DNA from: Plantibacter sp. ME-Dv--P-122b
Lineage (GTDB): Bacteria; Actinomycetota; Actinomycetes; Actinomycetales; Microbacteriaceae
Reading direction: 5' to 3'
Assembly (NCBI RefSeq): GCF_030209375.1
Contig: NZ_JARVSC010000006.1
Span: 310,001-374,000 of the forward strand
DNA length: 64,000 bases
Below are positions 1-8,542 of the stretch, piece by piece (the stretch's first letter is position 1; every line of letters begins with the position of its first letter). A model generated the notes under the pieces. That model was not told the DNA's origin, did no database searches, and saw only the letters and a list, made by a program, of their open reading frames with translations. Made by a program: the position numbers and the translations under genes.

Positions 1-387
1 CGACGTCTGCGCGAGAAACGCACCGGTGTGAAGCGCGCACTCCTCGACCAGACGCTCGTGAGTGGCATCGGCAACATCTATGCGGACGAGTCGCTCTGGG
101 CGGCACGCATCCACCCCGAGCAGGAGACCGCCCGTCTCGGCCTCGGACGCGCCGTCCGACTGCTCGAGGAGGTCCGTGCCGTGCTCACCAAGGCCCTGGC
201 CGAGGGCGGGACGAGCTTCGACGCCCAGTACGTGAACGTCAACGGTCAGGCGGGGTACTTCGCCCACAGCCTGAACGCCTACGGCAGACAGGGCAAGCCG
301 TGCGCGCGCTGCGGCACGCTCATCGTGCGTGAGCAGTTCATGAACCGCGGTTCGCACCGCTGCCCCGTGTGCCAGCGCCGCACCTGA
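1..387 (+). CDS. mutM: Formamidopyrimidine-DNA glycosylase, C-terminal part (5' end outside window)
   Basis: This is the last 128 residues of MutM/Fpg, a base-excision repair enzyme that removes oxidised purines such as 8-oxoguanine and nicks the abasic site. The frame is open from base 1, so the catalytic N-terminal proline lies upstream of the window. Visible parts are the helix-two-turn-helix stretch ([21 protein letters not shown]) and the C-terminal zinc finger with CxxC ... CxxC spacing (CARC and CPVC), ending just before the stop. The frame is intact. Position next to smc and ftsY matches the usual actinobacterial rnc-mutM-smc-ftsY order. Confidence 0.95.
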   Translation, partial: RRLREKRTGVKRALLDQTLVSGIGNIYADESLWAARIHPEQETARLGLGRAVRLLEEVRAVLTKALAEGGTSFDAQYVNVNGQAGYFAHSLNAYGRQGKPCARCGTLIVREQFMNRGSHRCPVCQRRT

Positions 388-390
388 CGA

Positions 391-1473
391 TCAGTCACTG
401 CGGGGGAGTCGGCGCTGCCACTCACCCGAGTAGCCGACGATGCGGAACCCGAGTCGGTCGTTGATCGCGAGCATGTGCTCGTTCTCGTCGGCGTTCCAGG
501 TGTAGATCCGGGACCGCTCGGGTGCCCGATCGGCCAGCGCCAGGAGGTTCGCCGCTTTCATCCAGAGTCCGAGGCCGTGTCCCCGGTGGTCGGCGAGCAC
601 GAGCGTGTCCCACTGCTCCGCGTGTTCCTTGCCCTCGCCGAGGACGAGCTCGCTGTACCCGGCGACCGCGCCGCTGTCGCGGTGGACGGCGGCGACGACG
701 ATCGCGTGGTCGCCAGACGCCGCCAGCTGTGCCTCGCGGGCGCGGACCCGCTCGGGCGTCCAGACCTCGGGGTCGAGTTCCAGATCGGCGGCCGGGATGT
801 CGGTCGCCATGTGTTCGCGGGCTGTGGCGAGCGATCCGAGCAGCTCGTCGGGGGTGCGGTCCACCCAGTGCACGAGGCGGTACTCGTGTCCGGCTCGGGC
901 GGGAGACGTCGCGACGATGTCCGGCAGCTCCCCGAGCATCGAGGCGAGGTCGCAGCGATTGGTCCGCTCGACCTGGGCGAGGGCGTATCCACGATCGAGC
1001 ATGAACCGGCTGGCCGCGGCGTTCGCAGGGATAGCCCGTTCGCCGACGCTCGCACCGAGGAGTGGTTCGTCGACCGGGATGTCGTCGACGGCGTGCTGGG
1101 TGAAGGCGGTCACCGTCGGGCGGCCGGCCGCGAGGGCCCGTCGCTCCAGCTCCGACAGGAGCGCTGTGCCGATCCCACGACGACGCGCCTCGGGGAGGAC
1201 ACCGACGTCCAGGGAGGCCGTCACCGCGTCGGCCTCGGTGCCGTACCCGAGCCAGCCGCGACCGACCACACGGCCGTCGAGGGCGGCGGCGAGCAGGACG
1301 CGTCGCTGGAACCGCTGGTCGCGGTACTCGGGAAGGGTCATGGCGGAGGTCAGGGCGAAGTCGTCGGTGGACCAGATCTCCGCTTCGAGCGTGTTCGCGA
1401 CCTCCTGGACCGCTTCGAACACGGCTGAGCTCCCGGACGCCGGGATCTCGACCTCGTCGATCGTGACACGCAT
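391..1473 (-). CDS. GNAT-family N-acetyltransferase with two GNAT domains
   Basis: A 360-residue protein with two tandem GNAT folds. The first has an acetyl-CoA binding motif RRRGIGTALL at about residues 97-106. The second has the related RGHGLGLWM motif in the last third and ends with the usual asparagine-rich GNAT segment (NADENEHMLAINDRLGF). The acceptor is unknown; such tandem GNATs modify small amines or antibiotics in some actinobacteria, but nothing here identifies a substrate. It runs against its neighbours, converging on mutM with a 3-base gap and diverging from smc. A strong Shine-Dalgarno run GGGAGGGAG lies 6 bases before the ATG, and a -10-like TAGCAT lies at 1518-1523 on this strand. 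Confidence 0.85.
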   Translation of the reverse strand: MRVTIDEVEIPASGSSAVFEAVQEVANTLEAEIWSTDDFALTSAMTLPEYRDQRFQRRVLLAAALDGRVVGRGWLGYGTEADAVTASLDVGVLPEARRRGIGTALLSELERRALAAGRPTVTAFTQHAVDDIPVDEPLLGASVGERAIPANAAASRFMLDRGYALAQVERTNRCDLASMLGELPDIVATSPARAGHEYRLVHWVDRTPDELLGSLATAREHMATDIPAADLELDPEVWTPERVRAREAQLAASGDHAIVVAAVHRDSGAVAGYSELVLGEGKEHAEQWDTLVLADHRGHGLGLWMKAANLLALADRAPERSRIYTWNADENEHMLAINDRLGFRIVGYSGEWQRRLPRSD

Positions 1474-1517
1474 CGTCGACTCCCTCCCACGCCAGACCGT
1501 CCTGGGTGATGCGGTCC

Positions 1518-1617
1518 ATGCTACGACCGCCCCGGCGGGCCGGCACAGCGTGGTGTCCCTCGTCCGTCCGCGGATTCGCTACCGTAGTGCACAGCATCCG
1601 CGACGCGGGAGAGGAGG
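1518..1617. promoter_or_regulatory. Divergent promoter region between the GNAT gene and smc
   Basis: On the minus strand TAGCAT (1523-1518) fits the TANNNT -10 consensus for the acetyltransferase. On the plus strand TACCGT at 1580-1585 fits a -10 for smc, giving a leader of about 30 bases. The smc Shine-Dalgarno site AGGAGG is at 1612-1617, 5 bases before the GTG at 1623. No convincing -35 boxes are seen. Confidence 0.55.
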
Positions 1618-1622
1618 TGCGC

Positions 1623-4600
1623 GTGTACCTGAAGAGCCTGACGCTCAAAGGGTTCAAGTCCTTCGCGCACCCCACCACCTTCGCGTTCGAGCAGGGCGTC
1701 ACCTGCGTCGTGGGTCCAAACGGCTCCGGCAAGTCGAACGTCGTCGACGCGCTCGCCTGGGTGATGGGCGAGCAGGGGGCGAAGACCCTCCGCGGCGGCA
1801 AGATGGAGGACGTCATCTTCGCCGGCACGTCGACCAGGGGACCGCTTGGTCGAGCCGAGGTCACGCTCACCATCGACAACAGCGACGGCGCGCTCCCCAT
1901 CGAGTACACCGAGGTGACGATCAGCCGCACCCTGTTCCGCAACGGCGGGAGCGAGTACGCCATCAACGGCGACACGTGCCGGTTGCTCGACGTCCAGGAG
2001 CTCCTCAGCGACTCCGGGCTGGGCCGTGAGATGCACGTCATCGTCGGGCAGGGGCAGCTCGACGCGGTGCTGCGGGCGACGCCCGAGGAGCGCCGCGGCT
2101 TCATCGAGGAGGCGGCCGGCATCCTGAAGCACCGCCGACGCAAGGAGAAGACGCTCCGGAAGCTCGAGGCGATGCAGACCAACCTCACACGGTTGAGCGA
2201 CCTCGCCGGGGAGATCCGTCGGCAGCTGAAGCCGCTCGGCCGTCAGGCGGAGATCGCCCGGGAGGCGCAGACGATCGCCGCGGTCGTCCGCGACGCCCGC
2301 GCCCGGATCCTCGCGGACGACGTCGTGGGCCTCAGGCGTTCCCTCGACGAGCACAACCGGTCGGAGAGCGAGCGCCACAGCGAGCGCCTCGTTCTGCAGG
2401 AGCAGCTGGAACAGGCGGAACTGCGGATCAACCGGATCGAGCAGGCACAACTCGGCGACGCGGTCGACGACGCCCGCCGGATCACCTTCGAACTCGAGAG
2501 TGTGCAGGAGCGCCTCAGGAACCTGTACACGCTCGCAAACCAGCGGCTCGCGCTGCTCGGATCCTCGACGGACACGACGGCCGCCGAACCCCGGATCACG
2601 AAGCAGATGGTCGCCGACGCGACCGCGGAGATCGACGGATTGCGGGTGGCGGTCGCCGATGCGGAGCGTGCGTTGCAGGAGGCGCAGGCGGACACCCGGG
2701 CGAAGCGCGCCGCACTCGACGCGGTGGACGTCGAGATCGCGGCGCAGAGCGCGCTCGTGTCACGACACGACCTGGAGCTCTCGAAGCTCGCGGGCGCCGT
2801 CGACGCTGCCGGGTCCAAACTCGCCGCGGTCCGTGGCGAGGCATTGCGCCAGCAGAACGCGATCGACGCCGCTGCCCTCCGTCTGGACGCCGCGCGGCTG
2901 GAGTACGAGGCGCTCGAGGACGACCCGACCGTGGCGGACGCCGCCGACGCCGGACTCGACGACGCCTACGAGGCGGCCCAACGCGGCGCCGCGGAGGCCG
3001 AGGGGGAGATCGAAGGACTGCGCGAGCAGCTGCACACCCTCGAGCGTGAACGTGATTCGCTCGGCGCCAAGACCAGTGCACTCTCGCGCGCCCTCGACCT
3101 CAAGACCGGCTCGGCCGAACTCGCTTCGAGCGGTCTCGACGGGATCGACGGGATCGTCGCGGACCGGGTGCAGGTCCGACCCGGCCACGAGTCGGCTGTG
3201 GCCGCCGCGCTCGGCACGCTTGCGGAGGCCGCCGTCGCCGTCGACCGGCACGCTGCCCGTCGGGCGCTCGATCACGCGGCCGACCACGATCTCGGCCGGG
3301 TCGAGATCGTCATCGCCGACGGTGCACGAGACGTTCCGGACGCGCCGGCCGGGTTCACGTCGGCTGCCGAGCTGGTGGAGGCCCCTCCGGGCGTGCTGGG
3401 GATCCTCGCATCGGTCCTCGTCGTCGATTCGCTCGACGACGCGATCGCGGCGTACGACCGACTCGGCTCGTCACTCAGCGCGTTCACCCTCGTGACCCGT
3501 GACGGCGCGGTCGTCACGGACAGCATCGTCCGCGGGGGGAGCGGCGGAGCGCAGAGCCGCATCGAGCTGCTGGCCGAACGCGATGCGGCAGCCGATCGAC
3601 ACGGTGAGGTCGAGTCGCTCATCGAACGGGCGCGCTTCGCCCTGGCCGAGCAGCGCACGATCCTGCAGGAGGCGAAGCAGACCGCGCAGGCGGCGCTCAG
3701 CGCCCTCCGCGAGTTCGACGCCAACCGAGCCTCGCAGGCCGAGCGTGTGAACCGGGTCACGGTCCGATACGAATCCGCGCAGGCCGAACACGACCGCCTC
3801 CTCGCTGCTGCCGGGACGGCGGAGGCGGCCGTCGCGGATGCCACTGCCGCCGTGGAGCGGGCCAAGCTGGACCACGAGACCGCTCGCGCGCGTCCACGAC
3901 CGCTGCTCGACGTGTCGGCACGCGACGGGCTCTCCGCCGAACTGGACGCGGCGCGCGAGGCCGAAGTGCAGCACCGCCTCCTGCTCGAGACCGCGCGCGA
4001 ACGCGTGCGGGCGGAGGAACTCGCGGTGGCGAACCTCGAGCGGCAGCGCCAGGCCGATGAAGCGGCGGCCGAGGAAGCGGCTCGGCGCGCCGTCATCCGT
4101 GCGCGTCAGGCCGCGGCGGCCACCGCCGTGACGGAGGCGCTCCCGCCCGTCCTCGACTCGGTCGACCGGTCGGTCACCGAGGCCCGCGTCGCGCTCGCGG
4201 CAGCCGAGGCGACGCGGTCCAGCCGGAACGCCGAACTCGTGCGACTGCGCGGCGAAGAACACGCGCTCCGGCAGCGGCTGCAGGTCGTCACCGAGAGCGT
4301 CCACGGGCTCGAACTCCAGATCTACGAGAAGAAGCTCCACCTGTCCGGTCTGCTCGAGCGCGCCGGGTCGGAGCTGGGGCTCGTCGAAGACGTGCTCGTC
4401 GCCGAGTACGGGCCCGAGGTTCCCGTGCCCGTCGACCCTCCGACGCCCCGCGCGACCGCCCGCTCGGCCGTGCGACCCCCGGACGACACCGGTTCGGAGG
4501 TCTCGCTTGAGACGACGACGCCCGACGCTGACGAGGCACCCGAAGCGTTCGCCGACGGACCCGCGACGCCGGACGCCGGGCCGGTGGAGGAACCGGCCGA

Positions 4601-5294
4601 GGAATCGGACGACGTGCCGACGACGCCTTACGTCCGCGCCGAGCAGCAGAAGCGCCTCGCCGCGGCGGAGCGCACCTACGCCCAACTCGGACGGGTCAAC
4701 CCGCTCGCCCTCGAGGAGTTCGCCGCGCTGGAACAGCGTCACCGCTTCCTCACGGAACAGCTCGCCGACCTCACCAGCACCCGCGCCGACCTGCTGTCGA
4801 TCATCGAGGACATCGACGGGAAGATGGAGGTCATCTTCGCCTCGGCGTTCGCCGACACCGAAGCCGCCTTCACCGAGGTGTTCCCGATCCTCTTCCCGGG
4901 CGGCACGGGCAGCATCTCGCTCACCGACCCCGAGCACATGCTCACCACGGGCATCGAGGTGTCGGTCAAGCCCGCCGGCAAGAAGATCGAGCGCCTGTCG
5001 CTCCTGTCGGGCGGGGAGCGTTCGCTCGCCGCGGTCGCCCTCCTCATCGCCATCTTCAAAGCCCGACCGAGCCCGTTCTACATCATGGACGAGGTGGAGG
5101 CGGCCCTCGACGACGCGAACCTCGGGCGGCTCCTCACCATCTTCGAGGACCTCCGTCAGACGAGCCAGCTCATCGTCATCACGCACCAGAAGCGCACCAT
5201 GGAGATCGCCGACGCCCTCTACGGCGTCTCGATGCGCCAGGACGGGGTGTCGGCCGTCGTCGGTCAGCGCGTGGCAGCGGAACGCGCGAGCTGA
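1623..5294 (+). CDS. smc: Chromosome partition protein SMC
   Basis: A 1223-residue SMC ATPase, the core of the condensin-like complex that compacts and segregates the chromosome with ScpA and ScpB. The GTG at 1623 is chosen because it gives the family start (VYLKSLTLKGFKSFA) and has AGGAGG 5 bases upstream; the frame is open further upstream. Walker A GPNGSGKS is at residues 31-38, long heptad-rich coiled coils flank a hinge near residues 500-650, and the C-terminal head carries LSGGERSLAA near 1127 and Walker B FYIMDEVEAAL near 1155. A proline/acidic, probably disordered insert of about 75 residues (about 929-1002) sits just before the C-terminal RVNPLALEEF head segment. ftsY follows after 54 bases. 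Confidence 0.97.
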   Translation: MYLKSLTLKGFKSFAHPTTFAFEQGVTCVVGPNGSGKSNVVDALAWVMGEQGAKTLRGGKMEDVIFAGTSTRGPLGRAEVTLTIDNSDGALPIEYTEVTISRTLFRNGGSEYAINGDTCRLLDVQELLSDSGLGREMHVIVGQGQLDAVLRATPEERRGFIEEAAGILKHRRRKEKTLRKLEAMQTNLTRLSDLAGEIRRQLKPLGRQAEIAREAQTIAAVVRDARARILADDVVGLRRSLDEHNRSESERHSERLVLQEQLEQAELRINRIEQAQLGDAVDDARRITFELESVQERLRNLYTLANQRLALLGSSTDTTAAEPRITKQMVADATAEIDGLRVAVADAERALQEAQADTRAKRAALDAVDVEIAAQSALVSRHDLELSKLAGAVDAAGSKLAAVRGEALRQQNAIDAAALRLDAARLEYEALEDDPTVADAADAGLDDAYEAAQRGAAEAEGEIEGLREQLHTLERERDSLGAKTSALSRALDLKTGSAELASSGLDGIDGIVADRVQVRPGHESAVAAALGTLAEAAVAVDRHAARRALDHAADHDLGRVEIVIADGARDVPDAPAGFTSAAELVEAPPGVLGILASVLVVDSLDDAIAAYDRLGSSLSAFTLVTRDGAVVTDSIVRGGSGGAQSRIELLAERDAAADRHGEVESLIERARFALAEQRTILQEAKQTAQAALSALREFDANRASQAERVNRVTVRYESAQAEHDRLLAAAGTAEAAVADATAAVERAKLDHETARARPRPLLDVSARDGLSAELDAAREAEVQHRLLLETARERVRAEELAVANLERQRQADEAAAEEAARRAVIRARQAAAATAVTEALPPVLDSVDRSVTEARVALAAAEATRSSRNAELVRLRGEEHALRQRLQVVTESVHGLELQIYEKKLHLSGLLERAGSELGLVEDVLVAEYGPEVPVPVDPPTPRATARSAVRPPDDTGSEVSLETTTPDADEAPEAFADGPATPDAGPVEEPAEESDDVPTTPYVRAEQQKRLAAAERTYAQLGRVNPLALEEFAALEQRHRFLTEQLADLTSTRADLLSIIEDIDGKMEVIFASAFADTEAAFTEVFPILFPGGTGSISLTDPEHMLTTGIEVSVKPAGKKIERLSLLSGGERSLAAVALLIAIFKARPSPFYIMDEVEAALDDANLGRLLTIFEDLRQTSQLIVITHQKRTMEIADALYGVSMRQDGVSAVVGQRVAAERAS

Positions 5295-5336
5295 TCCGGT
5301 CTCGTCCCCACGCGACGGTACCGCGTCGCCGACGGC

Positions 5337-5348
5337 TACGCTGAGACC
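5337..5348 (+). promoter_or_regulatory. -10 box of a probable leaderless ftsY transcript
   Basis: TACGCT at 5337-5342 fits TANNNT and ends 6 bases before the ftsY ATG, leaving no room for a Shine-Dalgarno site. Transcription would start at or next to the A of the ATG. Confidence 0.55.
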
Positions 5349-6227
5349 ATGGCTGCACGCACACCCTGGTCACTCTCCGGTGCCCTCAAAGGCATGTTCC
5401 AACGTCCGACGATCGACGAGACGACCTGGGAGGACCTCGAGGACGCGCTCATCGGCGCCGACTTCGGTCCCGACGTCACCGAGTCGATCGTCACGGGCCT
5501 GCACGCCTCCGTCGACCGCTACCGGACCACCGACCCGCGCGACCTCCAGCGCATGCTGCGCGAGGAGGTCGAGGAACGGCTGTCGAAGTTCGACACGACG
5601 CTGAAGCTCAGCGAGCGTCCGGCGGTCGTCCTCGTCGTCGGCGTCAACGGGGTCGGCAAGACGACCACCATCGGCAAGTTCGCGAAGTTCCTCCGCAACT
5701 ACGACCGCACCGTCGTCGTGGGGGCCGCGGACACCTTCCGTGCCGCTGCCGTCGAGCAGCTGGCGACGTGGGCGGAGCGCGCGGGCGCACAGATCGTCCG
5801 CCCCCAGCAGCAGGGGCAGGACCCGGCCTCCGTCGCCTTCCAGACGATCGAGTACGCCAAGCAGACCGGCACCGAGATCGTCATCATCGACACCGCTGGT
5901 CGGTTGCAGACGAAGGGCGGGCTCATGGACGAGCTGTCCAAGATCCGTCGCGTCGTCGAGAAGCAGGCGCCCATCGCCGAGGTCCTCCTCGTGCTCGACG
6001 CGACGACCGGTCAGAACGGTCTGTCGCAGGCACAGGCGTTCATCGAGCACGCCGGGGTGACCGGACTCGTCCTGACGAAGCTCGACGGTTCCGCGAAGGG
6101 CGGGTTCGTCCTCGCCGTGCAGGAGAAGACCGGCATCCCGATCAAGCTCGTCGGTCAGGGTGAGGGCATCGGCGACCTCACCGGCTTCACGCCGCACGTC
6201 TTCGCACAGAACCTGGTGGGCAGCTGA
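5349..6227 (+). CDS. ftsY: Signal recognition particle receptor FtsY
   Basis: A 292-residue SRP-receptor GTPase that docks the SRP-ribosome complex (Ffh, also in this window) at the membrane for co-translational insertion. The NG domain is complete: an N-terminal helical bundle, the G1 loop GVNGVGKT near residues 98-105, the DTAGR motif, and TKLDGSAKGG near the C-terminus. The long acidic A domain of E. coli FtsY is missing. The N-terminus is only a short amphipathic segment (ARTPWSLSGALKGMF), as in many actinobacteria, and probably carries membrane binding. The stop overlaps the next ATG by one base, so the two genes are probably co-translated. Confidence 0.97.
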   Translation: MAARTPWSLSGALKGMFQRPTIDETTWEDLEDALIGADFGPDVTESIVTGLHASVDRYRTTDPRDLQRMLREEVEERLSKFDTTLKLSERPAVVLVVGVNGVGKTTTIGKFAKFLRNYDRTVVVGAADTFRAAAVEQLATWAERAGAQIVRPQQQGQDPASVAFQTIEYAKQTGTEIVIIDTAGRLQTKGGLMDELSKIRRVVEKQAPIAEVLLVLDATTGQNGLSQAQAFIEHAGVTGLVLTKLDGSAKGGFVLAVQEKTGIPIKLVGQGEGIGDLTGFTPHVFAQNLVGS

Positions 6228-6727
6228 TGGCGATCGAACACGACTACTTCGGCATCATCGCGACCGAGCCTGGTGGTGGCGTCTACTGGTCCGACAACAT
6301 CGACGTCGGGGAGCAGTCCGTCTCCATCTCGTTGAGCGCCCCCGACGAGGACGACATCCCGGCCGACGCACTCGACCTGGCGGCCGCGATGATCCTCGCC
6401 CTCGAGGGCTTCGACCTGCGCTCGCGTGAGGCGATGCTGAGCGAGGTCGACGACCGCACCTCCGAGGTGACCGAGTACATCATCCAGGCCGTCGAGGAGC
6501 TGGGGGAGTCCCTGCCGGACGTCCTGGTCGACGAGTCCGGAGACCGCGACGTCGACGTCATCCGGTCGATGACGCTGCTGAGCGTCGGCTTCGCGCCGCA
6601 CCAGCACAACGGTGACGAGGCGTTCGCGATCTTCGAGTACTCGCTCGACGCGGACCAGCTCGACGGCGTGCTCATGGTCGCGTACAGCTCCGACGGCGAG
6701 GTCACCGGGGTCACGAGCGAGGACTGA
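6227..6727 (+). CDS. DUF2004-like conserved protein
   Basis: A 166-residue acidic, soluble protein of unknown function that resembles the DUF2004 family. It has no signal peptide, membrane segment or obvious catalytic motif. Aspartate and glutamate are spread along the chain, with an alternating strand pattern near the N-terminus (YFGIIATEPGGGVYWSDNI) and again near the end. The start overlaps the ftsY stop by one base, which suggests dependence on ftsY expression. It converges on lipA, with a UUCG hairpin between them. The family name is from memory of its sequence pattern; the function is unknown. Confidence 0.7.
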   Translation: MAIEHDYFGIIATEPGGGVYWSDNIDVGEQSVSISLSAPDEDDIPADALDLAAAMILALEGFDLRSREAMLSEVDDRTSEVTEYIIQAVEELGESLPDVLVDESGDRDVDVIRSMTLLSVGFAPHQHNGDEAFAIFEYSLDADQLDGVLMVAYSSDGEVTGVTSED

Positions 6728-6734
6728 GCCCGAT

Positions 6735-6759
6735 CGGTCGAGGCTTCGGCCTCAGACCG
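6735..6759. terminator. UUCG-loop hairpin between convergent genes
   Basis: CGGTCGAGGC and GCCTC(A)GACCG pair as a 10-bp stem with one bulged A around a TTCG tetraloop. The palindrome works on both strands and covers the lipA stop codon (6752-6754), so it can end transcription from either side. There is no T-run, as is usual in GC-rich actinobacteria. Confidence 0.6.
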
Positions 6760-7768
6760 CCTGGGCGAAGCCGAGTGAGGCGTCTGCGAGGTGCTGCAGT
6801 CCCTCGGGGACCTCGCGGCCCTTCGCCGTCATGGACTGCGCCCAGAGCCGTCCGGCGCGGTAGGACGATCTGACGAGCGGTCCGGCGAGCACGCCGAGGA
6901 ACCCGATCTCCTCGGCCTCCTCCTTGATCTCCAGGAACTCCTGCGGCTTGACCCAGCGATCCACGGGGAGGTGTCGAGGCGTCGGCCGGAGGTACTGGGT
7001 GACGGTGATGATGTCGGTGCCGGCCTCGTGGAGATCCTCGAGCGCCTGACTGATCTCGCTCCGGTCCTCACCCATCCCGAGGATGAGGTTGGACTTCGTG
7101 ATGAGACCGGCAGCGCGCGCCTGGGTCAGGACGTCGAGCGAGCGCTCGTAGCGGAAGGCCGGCCTGATCCGCTTGAAGATGCGTGGGACCGTTTCGACGT
7201 TGTGCGCGAACACCTCCGGACGGGAGGCGAACACCTCGCCGAGGAGGTCGGGGTTGCCGGAGAAGTCCGTCGCGAGGATCTCGACCCCCGTCCCCGGGTT
7301 CGTCTCGTGGATGCGCCGGACGGTCTCGGCGTGCAGCCACGCGCCCTCGTCGGGGAGGTCGTCGCGCGCCACGCCCGTGACGGTCGCGTAGCGCAGCCGC
7401 ATCCGCTGCACCGAGTCGGCCACGCGCCGTGGCTCGTCGCGGTCGTAGTCGGCCGGCTTGCCGGTGTCGATCTGGCAGAAGTCGCAGCGCCTCGTGCACT
7501 GCGACCCGCCGATGAGGAAGGTCGCCTCGCGGTCCTCCCAGCACTCGAAGATGTTCGGACAGCCGGCTTCCTGGCAGACCGTGTGCAGGCCCTCCTCCTG
7601 CACGAGCGCCTGGAGCTGCCGGTACTCGGGTCCCATCGTCGCGCGGGTCTTGATCCAGTCGGGCTTCCGCTCGATCGGGGTCTGAGCGTTCCTGACCTCG
7701 AGCCGGAGGAGCTTCCGTCCGCCGGTGTCCGCCGCGGGAGCTGGCGCCGGTGCGCCGCAGCCGCTCAT
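6752..7768 (-). CDS. lipA: Lipoyl synthase
   Basis: A 338-residue radical-SAM enzyme that inserts two sulfurs into protein-bound octanoyl groups to make lipoyl cofactor for pyruvate and 2-oxoglutarate dehydrogenases and the glycine cleavage system. The radical SAM cysteines are C91, C95 and C98 (CTRRCDFC). The auxiliary, sacrificial cluster ligands are C65, C70 and C76. The ATG at 7768 is chosen because it overlaps the lipB stop as ATGA; the N-terminal 17 residues are alanine/proline-rich and not conserved. It is the second gene of a lipB-lipA operon. Confidence 0.96.
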   Translation of the reverse strand: MSGCGAPAPAPAADTGGRKLLRLEVRNAQTPIERKPDWIKTRATMGPEYRQLQALVQEEGLHTVCQEAGCPNIFECWEDREATFLIGGSQCTRRCDFCQIDTGKPADYDRDEPRRVADSVQRMRLRYATVTGVARDDLPDEGAWLHAETVRRIHETNPGTGVEILATDFSGNPDLLGEVFASRPEVFAHNVETVPRIFKRIRPAFRYERSLDVLTQARAAGLITKSNLILGMGEDRSEISQALEDLHEAGTDIITVTQYLRPTPRHLPVDRWVKPQEFLEIKEEAEEIGFLGVLAGPLVRSSYRAGRLWAQSMTAKGREVPEGLQHLADASLGFAQAV

Positions 7769-8439
7769 GCGGCCGCTCCGATCGTGGTCACGGACGCGGC
7801 CGTCCACCCGGGCCGGAGTGCTTCGAAGAGCTCGGAGACGCGCTCGGCGACGTCGCTGGGCGTGACCCGTCGACCGAGCTCGGCGCTGATCGTGGTGACG
7901 CCGGCATCGGCGATGCCGCACGCGACGATGTGGCCGAAGGGCTCGAGGGAGTTGTCGCAGTTGAGCGCGAAGCCGTGCAGCGTGACCCCGGCCTGCACCC
8001 GGACACCGACGGCGCCGATCTTCGCGGCAGGTCCGCCGGCGACCGGGTCGACCCAGACACCGGACCGTCCGTCGATACGGCGGCCGATGACACCGAGTTC
8101 CGTGACCGTCTGCAGCATGACCTCCTCGAGCAGGCGGACGTGGGCGACGACGTCGACCGGCTCCGGGAGGCGGACGATCGGGTAGCCGGTGAGCTGTCCG
8201 GGTCCGTGCCAGGTGATGCGGCCGCCGCGGTCGACCTCGACGACCGGTGTGCCGTCGTCGGGACGTTCGTGCGGTCGGGTCAATTTGCCCGCCGTGTACA
8301 CGGGCTCGTGTTCGCACAGGATGAGGTGCTCGGGCCCCTCATCGCTGACGACCGCCTCATGGACCCGACGCTGCAGCGCCCAACCCTCGCGGTAGGGGAC
8401 GAATGCGGGCGCGAGCCCGGCGATGAGGAGCTGTGTCAT
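7765..8439 (-). CDS. lipB: Octanoyl-[ACP]:protein octanoyltransferase
   Basis: A 224-residue LipB, which moves octanoate from acyl carrier protein to lipoyl domains, the step before LipA. The motif [18 protein letters not shown] (residues 71-88) is intact. The catalytic pair appears as K140 ([10 protein letters not shown]) and C174 (IVACGIAD). I chose the ATG at 8439 because TATCGT lies exactly 7 bases upstream, a leaderless promoter. An earlier in-frame ATG at 8481 would place this promoter inside the coding region and add 14 residues that LipB proteins do not normally have. Confidence 0.94.
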   Translation of the reverse strand: MTQLLIAGLAPAFVPYREGWALQRRVHEAVVSDEGPEHLILCEHEPVYTAGKLTRPHERPDDGTPVVEVDRGGRITWHGPGQLTGYPIVRLPEPVDVVAHVRLLEEVMLQTVTELGVIGRRIDGRSGVWVDPVAGGPAAKIGAVGVRVQAGVTLHGFALNCDNSLEPFGHIVACGIADAGVTTISAELGRRVTPSDVAERVSELFEALRPGWTAASVTTIGAAA

Positions 8440-8446
8440 GGCCGCA

Positions 8447-8473
8447 ACGATAGCATTGTTGGACGCCGTCCAA
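8447..8473 (-). promoter_or_regulatory. lipB leaderless promoter with a palindrome over the -35 region
   Basis: Read on the minus strand, TATCGT (8452-8447) ends 7 bases before the lipB ATG. A perfect palindrome, TTGGAC-GCC-GTCCAA on the plus strand, occupies 8459-8473 and overlaps where the -35 should lie, so it is a candidate operator. Confidence 0.45.
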
Positions 8474-8527
8474 ATACTCATCTTCCGACCGTGGCGGCGA
8501 TCGACCGGGTCGCGCCGCGGTCTGCCC

Positions 8528-8542
8528 TAAACTGGAGGGATC
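8528..8542 (+). promoter_or_regulatory. -10 box just upstream of ffh
   Basis: TAAACT at 8528-8533 fits TANNNT and ends 9 bases before the ATG. GGAGGG lies between them. If transcription starts 6-7 bases after the box, most of this purine run is upstream of the RNA, so the transcript has a leader of 3 bases or less. Confidence 0.45.

Noticed and set aside
422-5186. Long open frames opposite smc and the acetyltransferase (for example 422-2188 and 3471-5186, minus strand)
   Set aside because: They are arginine- and proline-rich shadows of GC-rich genes, lack ribosome sites and have no recognisable domain.
8440-8481. Upstream in-frame ATG (8481) as the lipB start
   Set aside because: It would put the well-placed TATCGT box and the palindrome inside the coding sequence and adds residues not typical of LipB.
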